Under the pieces are notes generated by a model that saw only the letters and a list, made by a program, of their open reading frames with translations, ran no database searches and had not been told where the DNA came from. Positions 32,330 through 42,683 of a stretch of DNA of 64,000 nucleotides are shown one piece after another. Within the stretch, counting starts at the first letter, position 1; the number at the start of each line of letters is the position of its first letter. The DNA comes from Synechococcus sp. Cruz-7E5 (GTDB lineage: Bacteria > Cyanobacteriota > Cyanobacteriia > PCC-6307 > Cyanobiaceae). The DNA lies in contig NZ_JAGQCE010000001.1 of the NCBI RefSeq assembly GCF_024345995.1, forward strand, positions 248,001-312,000, in the 5' to 3' direction. A program made the position numbers and the translations under genes.

Positions 32330-34960
32330 TCAGACCAGCACCGGCAACCGTGCCGGTTCGGCCTGCTGAAAGCGCAGCCGCGGCGGCTCCGCTGCAGCCT
32401 CCACGTCCACCGCGATCGTGCTGCCCTCGGGGAAGGTGCCGGCCAGGATCGCCTTGGCGATCGGGGTTTCCAGCTGGCGCTGGATCGCCCGCTTCAGCGG
32501 CCGGGCGCCATACACCGGGTCGTAGCCCACGCCGGCCAGCCAGTCGAGCGCTTCGCCGTTCAGCTCCAGGCCCAGCTTGCGGTCTTCGAGGCGCTGGCGC
32601 AGCCGCTGCACCTGCAGCTCCACGATCTGGCGCAGTTCCTCCTGCCTGAGCGAGTGGAAGATGATCGATTCATCCAGCCGGTTGAGGAACTCGGGCCGGA
32701 AGTGGCCGCGCAGGGCCTCATTCACCCGCCGCTCCATCTCGCCGTGGCGGGCGGGATCGCCGGCCAGATCGAGGATCGAGGCGCTGCCGATGTTGCTGGT
32801 GAGGATCAGCACCGTATTGGTGAAATCCACCGTGCGGCCCTGCCCGTCGGTGACGCGGCCGTCATCGAGGATCTGCAGCATCACGTTGAACACATCGGGG
32901 TGGGCCTTCTCCACCTCGTCGAACAGGATCACCGCATAGGGCCGGCGCCGCACCGCTTCGGTCAGCTGGCCGCCCTCCTCGTAGCCCACATAGCCCGGAG
33001 GCGCTCCGATCAGGCGGCTCACGGCGTGCTTCTCCATGTATTCGCTCATGTCGATGCGCACCATGGCGTCGTCGCTGTCGAACAGCTGGGCGGCCAGGGC
33101 CTTGGAGAGCTCCGTCTTGCCCACACCCGTGGGGCCAAGGAACAGGAACGAAGCAATCGGCCGGTTGGGATCGCTGAGCCCGGCGCGCGAACGCTGGATC
33201 GCATCAGCCACGGCTGTCACCGCCTGCTCCTGACCGATCACGCGGGTGTGCAGCTCATCTTCGAGATGCAGCAGTTTCTCCATCTCGCTCTGCACCAGCC
33301 GGCTCACGGGGATGCCGGTCCACTTGGCGATCACCTCGGCGATGTCGTCCTCCGTCACCTCCTCGCGCAGCAGCGTTTTTTCGCCGTCGCCGGCGTTGAG
33401 CTCGGCCTCCTTGGCCGCCAGCTTCTTGTTCAGCTCCGCCAGGGTGCCGTATTCCAGCTCGGCGGCCTTGTTGAGGTCGTACTGGCGCTTGGCCTGCTCC
33501 ACCTGCAGCTGCACCTGCTCGATCTCCTCCTTGATGGCGCTGAGTTCATCGATCGCCCCTTTCTCCTGCTGCCACTGGGCATTGAGGGTGCTCTGCTGCT
33601 CACTCAGGTCGGCCAGCTCCTTCTCCAGGCGCTCCAGCCGGTCTTTGCTGGCGGAATCGGATTCACGCCCCAGCGAAAGTTTCTCCATCTCCAGTTGCAG
33701 GATGCGGCGGTCGAGTTCATCGATCGCCTCCGGCTTGGAGGTGATCACCATCTTCAGCCGCGCCGCTGATTCATCCATCAGGTCGATCGCCTTATCCGGC
33801 AGGAAGCGATCGGCGATGTAGCGGCTGGAGAGCACCGCCGCCGCCACCAGGGCGTTGTCGGCGATGCGCACACCGTGGTGCACCTCGTAGCGCTCCTTGA
33901 GGCCGCGCAGGATCGAGATCGTGTCTTCCACCGTGGGCTGATCCACGAACACCTGCTGGAAGCGCCGCTCCAGCGCGGGATCCTTCTCGATGTGCTGGCG
34001 GTGCTCATCGAGGGTGGTGGCACCGATGCAGCGCAGTTCGCCGCGGGCCAGCATCGGCTTGAGCAGGTTGCTGGCATCCATCGAGCCGCCGGCGGCGCCG
34101 GCCCCCACCACCGTGTGGATCTCGTCGATGAACAGCACGATCTGACCTTCGCTTTCGGTCACCTCCTTGAGCACGGCCTTGAGCCGCTCCTCGAATTCAC
34201 CGCGATACTTCGCCCCGGCGATCAGGGCGCCCATGTCGAGGGCGATCAGCTGGCGGTTCTGCAGGGCCTGGGGCACATCCCCGTTCACGATCCGCTGGGC
34301 CAGGCCCTCAACGATCGCGGTCTTGCCCACGCCGGGTTCACCGATCAGCACCGGATTGTTCTTGGTGCGGCGCGAGAGGATCTGGATCGTGCGGCGGATC
34401 TCCTCATCCCGGCCGATCACCGGATCGAGCTTGCCGTCCTTGGCGGCCTGGGTGAGATCGCGGCCGTACTTCTCCAGGGATTCGTAGGTGCCTTCGGGGT
34501 TCTGGTCAGTCACGCTCTGGTTGCCACGCACGGCCTTCACGGCATCTTTGAGTTTGTCAGCGTTGGTGCCGGCCTGGGAGAGCAGCTGCTTGCCGCAGCG
34601 GTCATCGATCGCCAGGGCCAGCAGCAGGTGCTCGATCGAGATGAAGCTGTCGCCGTAGCTGGCCTTGAGCTGCTCGGCCTGATCGAGCACGCTGTTGAGC
34701 CCCTTGCCCAGAAACACGTTCTCGGGCGCCGCGCCCAGGCTCGGCTGGCGTGAGAGGAAGGCCTCCACCGCCTGGCTCAGAGCCGCCACATCCACGCCGG
34801 CCTTCTCGAGAATGCGGCTGGCGAGTCCGGGCTGGCTGAGCAGGCTGGCGAACAGGTGCTCACTCTCCAGTTGCTGCTGCCGGCGCTGCTGGGCCAGCTG
34901 CTGGGCGGCCACGATGGCTCCCCAGGCCTTCTCCGTGAATGCTTCGGCGGTGGGATGCAT
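32330..34960 (-). CDS. clpB: ClpB disaggregase
   Basis: An 876-residue Hsp100 ATPase, the usual length of ClpB. Residues 1-145 are the N-domain ([20 protein letters not shown]). AAA-1 has Walker [18 protein letters not shown] and Walker [16 protein letters not shown] coiled-coil middle domain (about 405-525) distinguishes ClpB from ClpA/C. AAA-2 has [15 protein letters not shown] and [18 protein letters not shown]. No ClpP-binding I-G-F loop is seen. It extracts polypeptides from aggregates with DnaK. Upstream lies about 130 bases before the divergent secreted-protein gene. This is the first clearly housekeeping gene after the island. Confidence 0.97.
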   Translation of the reverse strand: MHPTAEAFTEKAWGAIVAAQQLAQQRRQQQLESEHLFASLLSQPGLASRILEKAGVDVAALSQAVEAFLSRQPSLGAAPENVFLGKGLNSVLDQAEQLKASYGDSFISIEHLLLALAIDDRCGKQLLSQAGTNADKLKDAVKAVRGNQSVTDQNPEGTYESLEKYGRDLTQAAKDGKLDPVIGRDEEIRRTIQILSRRTKNNPVLIGEPGVGKTAIVEGLAQRIVNGDVPQALQNRQLIALDMGALIAGAKYRGEFEERLKAVLKEVTESEGQIVLFIDEIHTVVGAGAAGGSMDASNLLKPMLARGELRCIGATTLDEHRQHIEKDPALERRFQQVFVDQPTVEDTISILRGLKERYEVHHGVRIADNALVAAAVLSSRYIADRFLPDKAIDLMDESAARLKMVITSKPEAIDELDRRILQLEMEKLSLGRESDSASKDRLERLEKELADLSEQQSTLNAQWQQEKGAIDELSAIKEEIEQVQLQVEQAKRQYDLNKAAELEYGTLAELNKKLAAKEAELNAGDGEKTLLREEVTEDDIAEVIAKWTGIPVSRLVQSEMEKLLHLEDELHTRVIGQEQAVTAVADAIQRSRAGLSDPNRPIASFLFLGPTGVGKTELSKALAAQLFDSDDAMVRIDMSEYMEKHAVSRLIGAPPGYVGYEEGGQLTEAVRRRPYAVILFDEVEKAHPDVFNVMLQILDDGRVTDGQGRTVDFTNTVLILTSNIGSASILDLAGDPARHGEMERRVNEALRGHFRPEFLNRLDESIIFHSLRQEELRQIVELQVQRLRQRLEDRKLGLELNGEALDWLAGVGYDPVYGARPLKRAIQRQLETPIAKAILAGTFPEGSTIAVDVEAAAEPPRLRFQQAEPARLPVLV

Positions 34961-35093
34961 GCCTGTTCTCCTCTCTGATCAGATCTGAATCGACGCTATG
35001 AACAACTGGCCGGCCAGCACAGGATGGGCAGGCCGAAACAATTGGCGAATCAACCGAACGGCGCCGGCCGGGCCTGTCCTTAACTTCACTCCC

Positions 35094-35597
35094 ATGCCTC
35101 ACCCCTGCTCGATGCCCATGCCGATGCCGATGACCAGGCCCCTTGCCGCGCTGGCGGCCCTCTCCCTGCTGGGCGCGGGCCTGGCCCCCGGCGCTGCAGC
35201 CGCCAGTTGCACCTATCTGCCGGCCGTGGGGGGAGGCACCAGCGTCAGCAAGTCGATCCAGTTGAACGGCCCCCTGGTGTTTCCCTTCGGCCGCACCAAC
35301 TTCAACACCGATTTCACGGTGAGCCGGGCCTACTCCAGCTACAAGGTGAACTTCAAATCCACCTCCACCGAGCGTGGGCCCTATCCCATTCAGGCCTATC
35401 TCAAGTTCAGCGACGGCACCAACCTGCAGGTGGTGAATGAAACCCTGGATGCCCCGCCGGGCCTGTTTCGCCAGTTCGGCCCCTTCTACCCTCCTGCCGG
35501 CAAACTCGTCAGCCAGGTGAATGTCAAGGTGGGCTCGGGCTACAACGCCAACGCCACCGGCTTCAGTTACACGATTTCAGTGTTCGGCTGCCGCTGA
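35094..35597 (+). CDS. Secreted protein of unknown function
   Basis: From the ATG at 35094 the gene gives 167 residues. The N-terminus contains five in-frame Met codons (35094, 35112, 35118, 35124, 35130) in a Met-Pro repeat, so the true start is uncertain. A Sec signal peptide follows (RPLAALAALSLLGAGLAPGA, likely cut after AAA). The mature part of about 130 residues begins at a Cys, ends in Cys-Arg and is rich in Ser, Asn and aromatic residues, suggesting a disulfide-closed beta sandwich. I do not recognise the family. An earlier start at 34998 is possible but reads through unstructured sequence before the signal peptide. Confidence 0.65.
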   Translation: MPHPCSMPMPMPMTRPLAALAALSLLGAGLAPGAAAASCTYLPAVGGGTSVSKSIQLNGPLVFPFGRTNFNTDFTVSRAYSSYKVNFKSTSTERGPYPIQAYLKFSDGTNLQVVNETLDAPPGLFRQFGPFYPPAGKLVSQVNVKVGSGYNANATGFSYTISVFGCR

Positions 35598-35638
35598 CAC
35601 CGGGCCGCAAGCAGATCAGCAGCTGACCCGGATCAGAG

Positions 35639-35953
35639 TCACAGGTCCAGGTTCGGCAGCGCCCGCGGGCAAAGCCTGAGCGGACAGCCATCGGCGCCGT
35701 ACAGCGCATCCGCCGCTGAAAGACAACCGCCGGCGTTCTTGCGCTGAACCTGCTGCGGCTCGATCCGCAGCGGCTGCAGAACCGAGTCCTTCAGCGGCAC
35801 CAAACGCTTGCAGGCGGCACGCGGCGGCCATGGCGTGGTGGAAAGGGGCGGTACCGCCAGGGGCTGGGGCTGGGCGGAAACGGCGGCGCCGAGCATCAGG
35901 GGCAGCACTGCCAGGCAAGCCCCCCATCCGTGCAGTTGCCGTGCAGTTGCCAT
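35639..35953 (-). CDS. Small secreted cysteine-containing protein
   Basis: A 104-residue protein with a clear signal peptide (GWGACLAVLPLMLGAAVSAQ) and a short mature part containing four cysteines (ACKRL, GGCLSAADALYG, GCPLRLCP) that could form two disulfides. It is not assigned to a family. The gene converges on the secreted-protein gene 41 bases away and diverges from the small gene at 35990. Confidence 0.6.
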   Translation of the reverse strand: MATARQLHGWGACLAVLPLMLGAAVSAQPQPLAVPPLSTTPWPPRAACKRLVPLKDSVLQPLRIEPQQVQRKNAGGCLSAADALYGADGCPLRLCPRALPNLDL

Positions 35954-35989
35954 GATGTCGCCACGTCAGGCCACGGGACCAGAGTAGGG

Positions 35990-36196
35990 ATGAGCAACGA
36001 GGAGAGGGAGGCCCTGGTGCTGCGCCTGGCGCAGGAATCCCGCGACTTCGAGGGCACCAGCAGGGATCCGGAGCGCAATTGCTGGCTGGTGGTGCACCGT
36101 CATGCCCACGGCGTGCTGCCCAGCGAGTACGACATCCGCGACGTCCCCGAAGACCTCTACCTCGAGGTGCTCTCCAGGCGCCGTTCGCTCAGCTGA
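35990..36196 (+). CDS. Small conserved-type protein of unknown function
   Basis: A 68-residue acidic protein starting MSNEEREALVLRLAQESRDF, with NCWLVVHRHAHGVLPSEYDI in the middle. I take the ATG at 35990; the open frame continues upstream but antisense to the gene at 35639-35953. The length and composition resemble small cyanobacterial conserved proteins, but I cannot name it. Its last 40 bases overlap the end of the convergent Nif11-like gene. Confidence 0.6.
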   Translation: MSNEEREALVLRLAQESRDFEGTSRDPERNCWLVVHRHAHGVLPSEYDIRDVPEDLYLEVLSRRRSLS

Positions 36197-36447
36197 GCCC
36201 TCCGTCCGGTCACTGAGCCCAGCAGATCGGCCACAGGGGCAATCCTGGATTGGTCCAGGAACCTGGAGGCAGCTTCCGCCGCACTGGCCTGCTCCAGGTC
36301 GGCCCACTCGATCGGGTAACCCAAGGTTCTGGCGCGCTCGATCAGCCGCTGCCAGGGCCGCTCCTGATCTGTCAGCCGCAGCAGGGCCCTCAGCCTCGGT
36401 TGCCGCTCGGCGTCGGCCACCAGCCGCCGCAGCTGCTCCATCGACAT
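36157..36447 (-). CDS. Nif11-like leader domain protein
   Basis: A 96-residue protein starting at the ATG at 36447: SMEQLRRLVADAERQPRLRA, then ERARTLGYPIEWADLEQASA. This is the Nif11 domain pattern: S-x-E-Q-L, a helix, then a Gly-Tyr/Phe-x-I step before a second helix. In marine picocyanobacteria Nif11-type leaders precede lanthipeptide (prochlorosin) cores, but here there is no G-G cleavage site followed by a Cys/Ser/Thr-rich core. A stand-alone Nif11 protein of other function is more likely. The open frame extends upstream to 36717 but runs across the petJ terminator and end. Confidence 0.65.
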   Translation of the reverse strand: MSMEQLRRLVADAERQPRLRALLRLTDQERPWQRLIERARTLGYPIEWADLEQASAAEAASRFLDQSRIAPVADLLGSVTGRRAQLSERRLESTSR

Positions 36448-36520
36448 AGCCACCGTCGCGTCGGTCGAACCCAGCCTCGCCTTGCCCAGCGGGATTGACC
36501 AGCGAGCGAACACAAACCAC

Positions 36521-36548
36521 AAAAAAACCACCCCTGGGCAGGGGTGGT
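36521..36548 (-). terminator. Rho-independent terminator after petJ
   Basis: On the minus strand a perfect 10-base stem (ACCACCCCTG with its complement, 36527-36548) is followed by seven T residues (A-run at 36521-36527 on the plus strand). It lies 29 bases after the petJ stop at 36578. It separates petJ from the Nif11-like gene transcribed in the same direction. Confidence 0.9.
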
Positions 36549-36577
36549 GAATGGAAACCAGAGCTGAAGGACCTTGA

Positions 36578-36919
36578 TCAGGCCCAGCCCTTGGCAGCCA
36601 TTTCCTCGATGTAGGAGGCCACATCGGCGATGTCGGTTTCGCTGAGCTTGCCACCGAAGGCAGGCATGGCGTTCTTGCCGTTGGTGACCTGATAGGCGAT
36701 GGCCGATTCGTGGTCACTGCTGTAGTTGGCCAGATAGGCCTCGAGCGCTTCGGCCTTGAGCGTGCGCTCGGCGTTCACCACATTGCCGCCGCCCATGTGG
36801 CAGGCGGCGCAGTTGGCAGAGAAGATCTGCCCGCCATGGGCGGCGTCGGCGGCGAAGCTGGGAGCGGCTCCCAGCAGCAGGGCCAGGCAGACGGCGAAGA
36901 ATGAAAGCAGGCGACGCAT
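36578..36919 (-). CDS. petJ: Cytochrome c6
   Basis: A 113-residue precursor, taking the ATG at 36919. The signal peptide (LLSFFAVCLALLLGAAPSFA) targets the thylakoid lumen. The mature protein has the heme motif C-A-A-C-H (NCAACHMGGGN) and the axial Met in NAMPAF, and ends SYIEEMAAKGW. Cytochrome c6 carries electrons from the cytochrome b6f complex to photosystem I and can also feed terminal oxidase. An earlier ATG (37015) would add an unlikely 32-residue extension. It follows petE by 111 bases in the same direction, and a strong terminator follows. Confidence 0.97.
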   Translation of the reverse strand: MRRLLSFFAVCLALLLGAAPSFAADAAHGGQIFSANCAACHMGGGNVVNAERTLKAEALEAYLANYSSDHESAIAYQVTNGKNAMPAFGGKLSETDIADVASYIEEMAAKGWA

Positions 36920-37030
36920 CAGGGAGGCGAGCAATGGAGCGGGCAACCCGTCAAAAATAGAGTCCCAGAGCCGGCCGAGCGCCGGCTGCGGGAGTGGATG
37001 AAACAATCTCGTCACTGAGCACCAGGTGCC

Positions 37031-37423
37031 TCACTCCACGATCACCTTGCCCACCATGCCGGCACCGCGGTGGGGCTCACACCAGTAGTCGTAGCTGCCG
37101 GCCTGATCAAAGGTTTCATCCCAGCTTTCACCCGGCGCAAAGGCCAGGTCGGTGTGGCTGAGTTCATCGTGGCCATCGAAGACGGCGTTGTGGGGGGCCA
37201 GCTTGTTGTTCACGAAGCGGACAGTGTCCCCCTTGCTGATCGTGATCACGCTGGGCTCGAAAGCCAGCATGCCGGCGTCGGTGCCGAGCTTCACCTCAAC
37301 GGTGGCGGCCTCAGCCGGCAGGACCGAACTGAAGCTCACCAGCACCAGCAGCGCCCCGAGCAGGGCAGAAGCGGCCATGGCCTGAATCAGACGCGCCGCG
37401 GAGGCCTGCAGAGCTTGGACCAT
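37031..37423 (-). CDS. petE: Plastocyanin
   Basis: A 130-residue precursor. The first 39 residues are a lumen-targeting signal ending PAEAA. The mature blue-copper domain has the His ligand in [10 protein letters not shown] and the Cys, His and Met ligands in [20 protein letters not shown]. Plastocyanin performs the same b6f-to-photosystem I transfer as cytochrome c6. Many cyanobacteria use plastocyanin when copper is available and cytochrome c6 when it is scarce. Only 37 bases separate its start from the stop of the upstream SDR gene, so it may read from an upstream promoter or one inside that gene. Confidence 0.97.
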   Translation of the reverse strand: MVQALQASAARLIQAMAASALLGALLVLVSFSSVLPAEAATVEVKLGTDAGMLAFEPSVITISKGDTVRFVNNKLAPHNAVFDGHDELSHTDLAFAPGESWDETFDQAGSYDYWCEPHRGAGMVGKVIVE

Positions 37424-37451
37424 CAGGTTTTCCTAACACTGATGAAACTTT

Positions 37452-37461
37452 AAGACGTCTT
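37452..37461. promoter_or_regulatory. Palindrome upstream of petE
   Basis: The perfect 10-base palindrome AAGACGTCTT lies 29 bases upstream of the petE start and touches the stop codon of the SDR gene. It could be an operator. It does not match the T-A-C-A-n-n-T-G-T-A type of known copper-responsive repressors, so the idea is weak. Confidence 0.25.
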
Positions 37462-38495
37462 CAGATAGCCCCGCGGTGGGGCAGCCCCGCCAGCTCGAAC
37501 ACCGCCTCCAGTGAAGGGGCATGGCTCACCAGCTCGAAGCGCTCCGGCGGGCTCACCGGCTCATGAACGAAATGGCGCTGGCGGATGCTGAAGCGATCCC
37601 AGGCGTTCACCTCGATCGGCAGTACGCGGATCAGGGCTTCAATCCACCAGCCGTTCAGCGACAGCCCCAGCGGCGGCCTCCAGCTGCGGCGCCAGCGGCA
37701 GAGGCGGCTCACCGTGTCATCGACCGTGACCGCCGGTTGCCCCAGCACCAGCCGGCGCACCGGCCCCTGATTCGGCTCTGGATTGGGCTGGTGAGGGTTC
37801 AGGGCCAGATGGGCGCAGACCAGGGCGATGTCGGCGGCATGGATGAAGTGGAAGCTGGCCTCGGCCCGCAGCCACTTCGCCAGCCACAGCCAGCGCACCG
37901 CCTCCTTCAGGCCCGCCGTGAGATAGCTGGTGGGGTGGGAATCGCCAGGTCCCACGGAGCCGCCGAACACCAGCGTGGGGAAGACCGCCACGATCCGCTC
38001 GGCCAGGGGATGGCTCTCCAGTTGCTGCAGGCAGAGGGCCTTGGTCTGGATGTACTCGGTGCCGTAGGCAGCCGCTTCCGGCAGCAGCTGCAGCTGGCGA
38101 TCGAGAATGCTGGCGGTGGAGAAATAGATGATCTGCTCCAGCCGCTCGGGATCGAGCCGGCTCAGCAGCTCCTTGACGGCCACCACGTTCACCTGCTGGG
38201 CTCGCTCCGGGTCTCCCCAGGCGGTGGCGGTGTGGATCACCCGGGTGGCCGAGGCGATCTCTGCGGCGTGGGGCGCCTGATCACGCAGATCGCCCACCAG
38301 CAGGGTGATGCGCGGATGCTGCCTGGGCACGGCCGTGAGCTTGGCGGGATCCCGCAGCCAGAGCAGCAGCTCGGCATCGGAGCTGGCCAGCAGCTGCTCG
38401 GCGATGGCCTGACCGACGCAGCCGCTCGCTCCGGTGATCAGGATGCGGGCCGGACGGCCGTTGCCGCTAAGGAGGCCGCTCTGAGGACCGCTCAA
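37461..38495 (-). CDS. NAD-dependent epimerase/dehydratase-type SDR protein
   Basis: A 344-residue extended short-chain dehydrogenase. The Rossmann motif is [20 protein letters not shown] at residue 18. [20 protein letters not shown] and [11 protein letters not shown] carry the usual core strands, and Y-x-x-x-K lies in [15 protein letters not shown] with modified spacing. The substrate is unknown. Its start overlaps the hemE stop by 4 bases (ATGA), so it belongs to the hemE transcript. A similar SDR gene beside hemE is, to my knowledge, a usual arrangement in picocyanobacteria. Confidence 0.85.
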   Translation of the reverse strand: MSGPQSGLLSGNGRPARILITGASGCVGQAIAEQLLASSDAELLLWLRDPAKLTAVPRQHPRITLLVGDLRDQAPHAAEIASATRVIHTATAWGDPERAQQVNVVAVKELLSRLDPERLEQIIYFSTASILDRQLQLLPEAAAYGTEYIQTKALCLQQLESHPLAERIVAVFPTLVFGGSVGPGDSHPTSYLTAGLKEAVRWLWLAKWLRAEASFHFIHAADIALVCAHLALNPHQPNPEPNQGPVRRLVLGQPAVTVDDTVSRLCRWRRSWRPPLGLSLNGWWIEALIRVLPIEVNAWDRFSIRQRHFVHEPVSPPERFELVSHAPSLEAVFELAGLPHRGAI

Positions 38496-39550
38496 ACAGC
38501 TGCACCCAGCAGCTCGTTCACCGACTTGCCGGCCTCGAAGAACACCCGGGCGTTCTCCTCGGGCGTGCCCGGCAGAATCCCATGGCCGAGGTTGAGGATG
38601 TGGCGGCGGCCCCTGGCCTTGAGCACGGTGTCGACGATGCGCTCGCGGATCGCCTGCGGGGTGCCGAAGAGCAGACCGGGATCCACATTGCCCTGCACCC
38701 CGAGGTGCTGGGGCAGGCGGGCGCAGCCGTCGGCCATGTCCACGGTCCAGTCGAGCGAGATGAAATCAACGCCGGTGGTGGCCATCCGCTCCAGCACACC
38801 GGCGCTGCCGGAGATGTAGAGAATCAGCGGGGTGTCGGGGTGCTTCGCTTTCACCTGATCCACCACCCGTTTCTGATACGGAGCGGCGAACACGTCGTAG
38901 TCGATCGGGCTGAGCTGACCGGCCCAGGAATCGAACAGCTGCACCACCTGGGCACCGCTCTCGATCTGATAGCTCACGTAGGCGGCGATCGAATCGGCCA
39001 GATGGGCCAGCAGGCGATGCAGCAGCGCCGGCTCCTGGAACGCCATCGCCTTGATCACGGCGTAGTTCTTGCTGCTCCTGCCCTCCACCGCATAGGCGGC
39101 AAGGGTCCATGGGGCACCCACGAAGCCCAGCACCGCCGCCTCGTTGCCCACGCTCTGGCGCAGCCGGCCCAGCACCTCGCCCACGAACGGAAGCGAAGCC
39201 GCCGCATCCAGGGGCCGCAGCGCCTCCACCTGGGCCAGGCTGCGGATCGGCGGATCGATGATCGGCCCCTTGCTCTCGATGATGTCGAAATCAATCCCCA
39301 TTCCCGGCAGGGGCGTGAGGATGTCGGAGAAGAGAATCACCCCATCGGGTTGAAAGGCCCGATAGGGCTGCATCGAAATCTCATAGGAGAGATCGGGCTG
39401 CTCCGAGCGCTCCCGGAAGCCGGGATGTCGGTCGCGCAAGTCGCGGTAGACCTTCATGTAGCGCCCGGCCTGGCGCATCATCCAGACCGGTGGACGCTCC
39501 ACCTGCTCACCTCGGGCGGCGCGCAGCAGCAGGGGGAGCGAGTCGGCCAT
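38492..39550 (-). CDS. hemE: Uroporphyrinogen decarboxylase
   Basis: A 352-residue enzyme that removes four carboxyl groups from uroporphyrinogen III to give coproporphyrinogen III, for heme and chlorophyll. Family signatures are [20 protein letters not shown] at the N-terminus and [15 protein letters not shown] in the middle, with [20 protein letters not shown] and [13 protein letters not shown] later. The length is standard. It lies 26 bases downstream of glgB in the same direction and overlaps the SDR gene by 4 bases. Confidence 0.97.
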   Translation of the reverse strand: MADSLPLLLRAARGEQVERPPVWMMRQAGRYMKVYRDLRDRHPGFRERSEQPDLSYEISMQPYRAFQPDGVILFSDILTPLPGMGIDFDIIESKGPIIDPPIRSLAQVEALRPLDAAASLPFVGEVLGRLRQSVGNEAAVLGFVGAPWTLAAYAVEGRSSKNYAVIKAMAFQEPALLHRLLAHLADSIAAYVSYQIESGAQVVQLFDSWAGQLSPIDYDVFAAPYQKRVVDQVKAKHPDTPLILYISGSAGVLERMATTGVDFISLDWTVDMADGCARLPQHLGVQGNVDPGLLFGTPQAIRERIVDTVLKARGRRHILNLGHGILPGTPEENARVFFEAGKSVNELLGAAV

Positions 39551-39576
39551 GGGTGAAGGGAATGCCAGGGGCGAAC

Positions 39577-41886
39577 CTACCCGAGAGCCCCACCCGTTTC
39601 GGCGGCTTCGTCACAGAGGGCCTGGCTGCGAACGGGGTCGAGCTTCAGCACCAGCACGCCCAGGGGCGGCAGGCAGAGGTCGAGCGACTGGTCGTAGCCA
39701 TGGACCGCCCACTCCTCGCTGAATTTGCCCCCCAGGTTGCCGAGGTTGCTGCCGCCGTAGCGGCTGCTGTCGGTGTTGAAGACTTCGGCGTAGTAGCCCT
39801 CCATCGGCACCCCAATCCTGTAGTGGGAGTGGCTCTGGGGCGTGAAGTTGGCCACCACCACCACACAGCTGCCGGTGCGGCTCTCGCGGCGCATGAAGCT
39901 GATCACCGAATGGCGGCTGTCGCTGCAATCGATCCACTGGAAGCCGTAGTGGTCGAAATCGTCCCTCCACAGGGCCGGCTCCTCGCGGTAGAAGCGATTG
40001 AGGTCGTCGACCAGGTTGCGCAGTCCCTGGTGGGCCTCGAACTCCAGCAGGTCCCACTGCAGATCGCCCCAGACGTTCCATTCGGAACGCTGGCCGAACT
40101 CCATGCCCATGAAGATCGTCTTCTTGCCCGGGTGGGTCCACATGTAGGCAAGCAGGGCACGCACATTCGCGAACTTCTGCCAGTCGTCACCAGGCATCTT
40201 GTGCAACAGATGGCTCTTGCCATGCACCACCTCGTCGTGGCTGAGTGCCAGCATGAAGTTCTCGGTGTAGTGATACATGATCGAGAAGCTGACATTGTTC
40301 TGGTGGAACTGGCGGAACCAGGGATCCAGCTCGAAGTAATCGAGCATGTCGTGCATCCAGCCCATGTTCCACTTGAGGTTGAAGCCCAGGCCACCCATGT
40401 CGGTGGGCTTGGTGACCATCGGCCAGGTGGTGGATTCCTCGGCGATCGAGAGGGCACCCGGGAAGTGATGGAACAGCACCGAATTGGCCTGCTGCAGGAA
40501 GCGCACCGCCTCGAGGTTTTCGCGGCCGCCGTGCTCGTTGGCCAGCCATTCGCCCTCGGGGCGCAGGTAGTCGCGGTAGAGCATCGAGGCCACCGCATCC
40601 ACCCGGATGCCGTCGATGTGGAACTCCTCGAACCAGAACACCAGGTTGGCCACGAGGAAGTTGCGCACCTCGTTGCGGCTGTAGTTGAAGATCAGCGTGC
40701 CCCACTCCTTGTGCTCGCCGATGCGGGGATCGGCATGCTCATAGAGGTGGCAACCATCGAAGAACGCCAGGCCGTGGCTGTCCTTGGGGAAATGGCCAGG
40801 CACCCAGTCGAGGATCACCCCGAGACCTTCGGCGTGGCAGCGATCCACGAAGGCACGGAATTCATCCGGCGGGCCGAAGCGGCTGGTGGGGGCGTAGAAG
40901 CCCGTCACCTGATAACCCCAGGAGCCATCGAAGGGATGCTCGGCGATCGGCATCAGCTCCAGATGGGTGAATCCCCGCTCCTTCACATAGGGGATCAGCC
41001 GGTCGGCCAGCTCGGGATAGGTGAGCAGGCGCGCGCCGGGTTTGAGGTCGGCGGCCGCCACGGGCGGTCTGGGGCTGCCATCGGCCTCGATGTAGGGCTG
41101 GTCGGTCGGGCCATGCATCCAGCTGCCCAGATGCAACTCATAAACCGAGATCGGCTGATCGAGGGGATCGCGGCTGTCACGCTCCGCCAGCCAGGCCTGG
41201 TCGCCCCAGCGGTACTGACCCAGCTGGGCGACCACCGAGCCGGTCTGGGGGCGGATCTCGTGCTGGAAGCCGTAGGGATCCGCCTTCTGATAGCAGTGGC
41301 CCTCGGGCGAGCGCACCTCATATTTGTAGATGGTTCCGGTGCTCAGCCCGGGCACGAACAGTTCCCAGATCCCCCCGATGCGCAGCTGCATCGGGTGATG
41401 GCGGCCATCCCAGCTGTTGAAACCACCAAGCAGCGCCACGCTGCGGGCATTGGGAGCCCAGAGCGCGAACTGCACGCCGGCGATGCCCTCGCGCTCACAG
41501 GGGTGGGCGCCGAGACGGCGCCAGATGTGATGGTGGTTCCCCTCGGCGAAGAGATGGCGGTCGAGCTCCCCCATCCACTCCTCACGGAAGGCCCAGGGGT
41601 CGTGCTGCTGGTGCTCGATGCCCCCCCGCTGCACCCGGTACTCGTAGCGGCGGCCCGGGTCCTCGCCCAGCTCGACTTCAAAGATCCAGGGGTGGTTGGG
41701 CGTGGCCATCGGCAGGGCGCGGCCATCGAGCACCAGGTCCACCTGGCTTGCCTCCGGCATCCAGGCCCGGACCACCCAGCCATCGCCATGGGGATGGGGT
41801 CCGAGCACGGCAAACGGATGGTCGTGCCGGCAGTCCTGAAGCCTCTGGCCGTCTTGGACCATCCATTCGAGGCTGGTGGAGGGCAT
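39577..41886 (-). CDS. glgB: 1,4-alpha-glucan branching enzyme
   Basis: A 769-residue GH13 enzyme that makes alpha-1,6 branches in glycogen. Residues about 1-225 include the N1 and CBM48 domains ([40 protein letters not shown]). The catalytic barrel shows [40 protein letters not shown] with the nucleophile Asp, [10 protein letters not shown] with the acid Glu, and [12 protein letters not shown] with the third acid. The length fits the long cyanobacterial form. It is probably transcribed with hemE, 26 bases downstream. Confidence 0.97.
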   Translation of the reverse strand: MPSTSLEWMVQDGQRLQDCRHDHPFAVLGPHPHGDGWVVRAWMPEASQVDLVLDGRALPMATPNHPWIFEVELGEDPGRRYEYRVQRGGIEHQQHDPWAFREEWMGELDRHLFAEGNHHHIWRRLGAHPCEREGIAGVQFALWAPNARSVALLGGFNSWDGRHHPMQLRIGGIWELFVPGLSTGTIYKYEVRSPEGHCYQKADPYGFQHEIRPQTGSVVAQLGQYRWGDQAWLAERDSRDPLDQPISVYELHLGSWMHGPTDQPYIEADGSPRPPVAAADLKPGARLLTYPELADRLIPYVKERGFTHLELMPIAEHPFDGSWGYQVTGFYAPTSRFGPPDEFRAFVDRCHAEGLGVILDWVPGHFPKDSHGLAFFDGCHLYEHADPRIGEHKEWGTLIFNYSRNEVRNFLVANLVFWFEEFHIDGIRVDAVASMLYRDYLRPEGEWLANEHGGRENLEAVRFLQQANSVLFHHFPGALSIAEESTTWPMVTKPTDMGGLGFNLKWNMGWMHDMLDYFELDPWFRQFHQNNVSFSIMYHYTENFMLALSHDEVVHGKSHLLHKMPGDDWQKFANVRALLAYMWTHPGKKTIFMGMEFGQRSEWNVWGDLQWDLLEFEAHQGLRNLVDDLNRFYREEPALWRDDFDHYGFQWIDCSDSRHSVISFMRRESRTGSCVVVVANFTPQSHSHYRIGVPMEGYYAEVFNTDSSRYGGSNLGNLGGKFSEEWAVHGYDQSLDLCLPPLGVLVLKLDPVRSQALCDEAAETGGALG

Positions 41887-41942
41887 CGAGCATCGGCACG
41901 CGGAACGGGAGCTTAGGCCGGCCGATCCTGGGGCCCCATCGC

Positions 41943-42659
41943 TCAGGGCAAGGGGGTGCCGGGCTGGGCGGGATCTTCAGGGAAATCGACGCCGATGATG
42001 TGTCCCTCGGGATCAAGGATCACGAAGAGGTTGTCGGTGACCCTCTGGAACTGGGTGGTGACGAGCACCAGCTGCTGGGGTCCCCCTTCACTGGCCACCA
42101 CGGTCGAGCGCAGGCGCTGGAATGTACCGGTGAGTTTTTCGAGATTCTTCCAGCGGTTGAGCAGATCCTGGGGAGTGATCTCGTCCTGAAGACTCCGGAT
42201 CAGCAGGCTGCGGGCATCCACCACCCGGCCCTGGCTGAGGGCCGTGATGAAGTTGGTGGCGATCTGCTTGATCGGCTTGTCGTGCTGATCGAGTTCCCAG
42301 CCCAGCAGACGACCCCGGCCATCGAGCACCAGCACCAGGGGCCGGCTGCCGCTGGTTCCCCTCAGCTCAGCCTCCACCGTGCTGTCATCCACCCCCGTCG
42401 ACACCTCGGTGATGCGGCTGCCGAGGATGGTCCCCTGCTGCTGCAGGCGCTCCCGCACCCGCTCAACCGTGGTCAGCTTCTGCAGATCAGGAGCCAGCAG
42501 CTCATACACGGCCTGACTGTCCTGGCGCTTGAGGGCATCGAGCAACACCTGCCCGGCTGCTCTGGCCTGGGCGGGCTGCAGCGCGGAGGTGGCCAGTGCA
42601 CCGCCTCCATGCAGTCCGCAGGCCAGGGCCATCGCCAGCAGAGGGACGCGCAGGTTCAC
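41943..42659 (-). CDS. Exported DUF3887-type protein with two repeats
   Basis: A 238-residue protein with a signal peptide ([20 protein letters not shown]). Two similar units of about 95 residues follow: one starting [20 protein letters not shown] and the other starting [20 protein letters not shown]. Each ends in a strand plus [10 protein letters not shown] or [12 protein letters not shown]. This matches the DUF3887 fold, a small alpha-beta domain seen in exported proteins, often next to hydrolases. The downstream gene is glgB (56 bases), and the CocE-like gene lies 24 bases upstream. Function is unknown. Confidence 0.65.
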   Translation of the reverse strand: MNLRVPLLAMALACGLHGGGALATSALQPAQARAAGQVLLDALKRQDSQAVYELLAPDLQKLTTVERVRERLQQQGTILGSRITEVSTGVDDSTVEAELRGTSGSRPLVLVLDGRGRLLGWELDQHDKPIKQIATNFITALSQGRVVDARSLLIRSLQDEITPQDLLNRWKNLEKLTGTFQRLRSTVVASEGGPQQLVLVTTQFQRVTDNLFVILDPEGHIIGVDFPEDPAQPGTPLP

Positions 42660-42683
42660 GGAGGTGCGGGCGTTGAGGTCGGC

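Noticed and set aside
36157-36447. Lanthipeptide precursor
   Set aside because: The Nif11-like part is not followed by a Gly-Gly site or a Cys/Ser/Thr-rich core, and no modification enzyme is seen nearby.
39490-41916. Open frame of 808 codons on the plus strand opposite glgB
   Set aside because: It mirrors the GC-rich third positions of glgB, contains no family motif, and glgB itself is unmistakable on the other strand.
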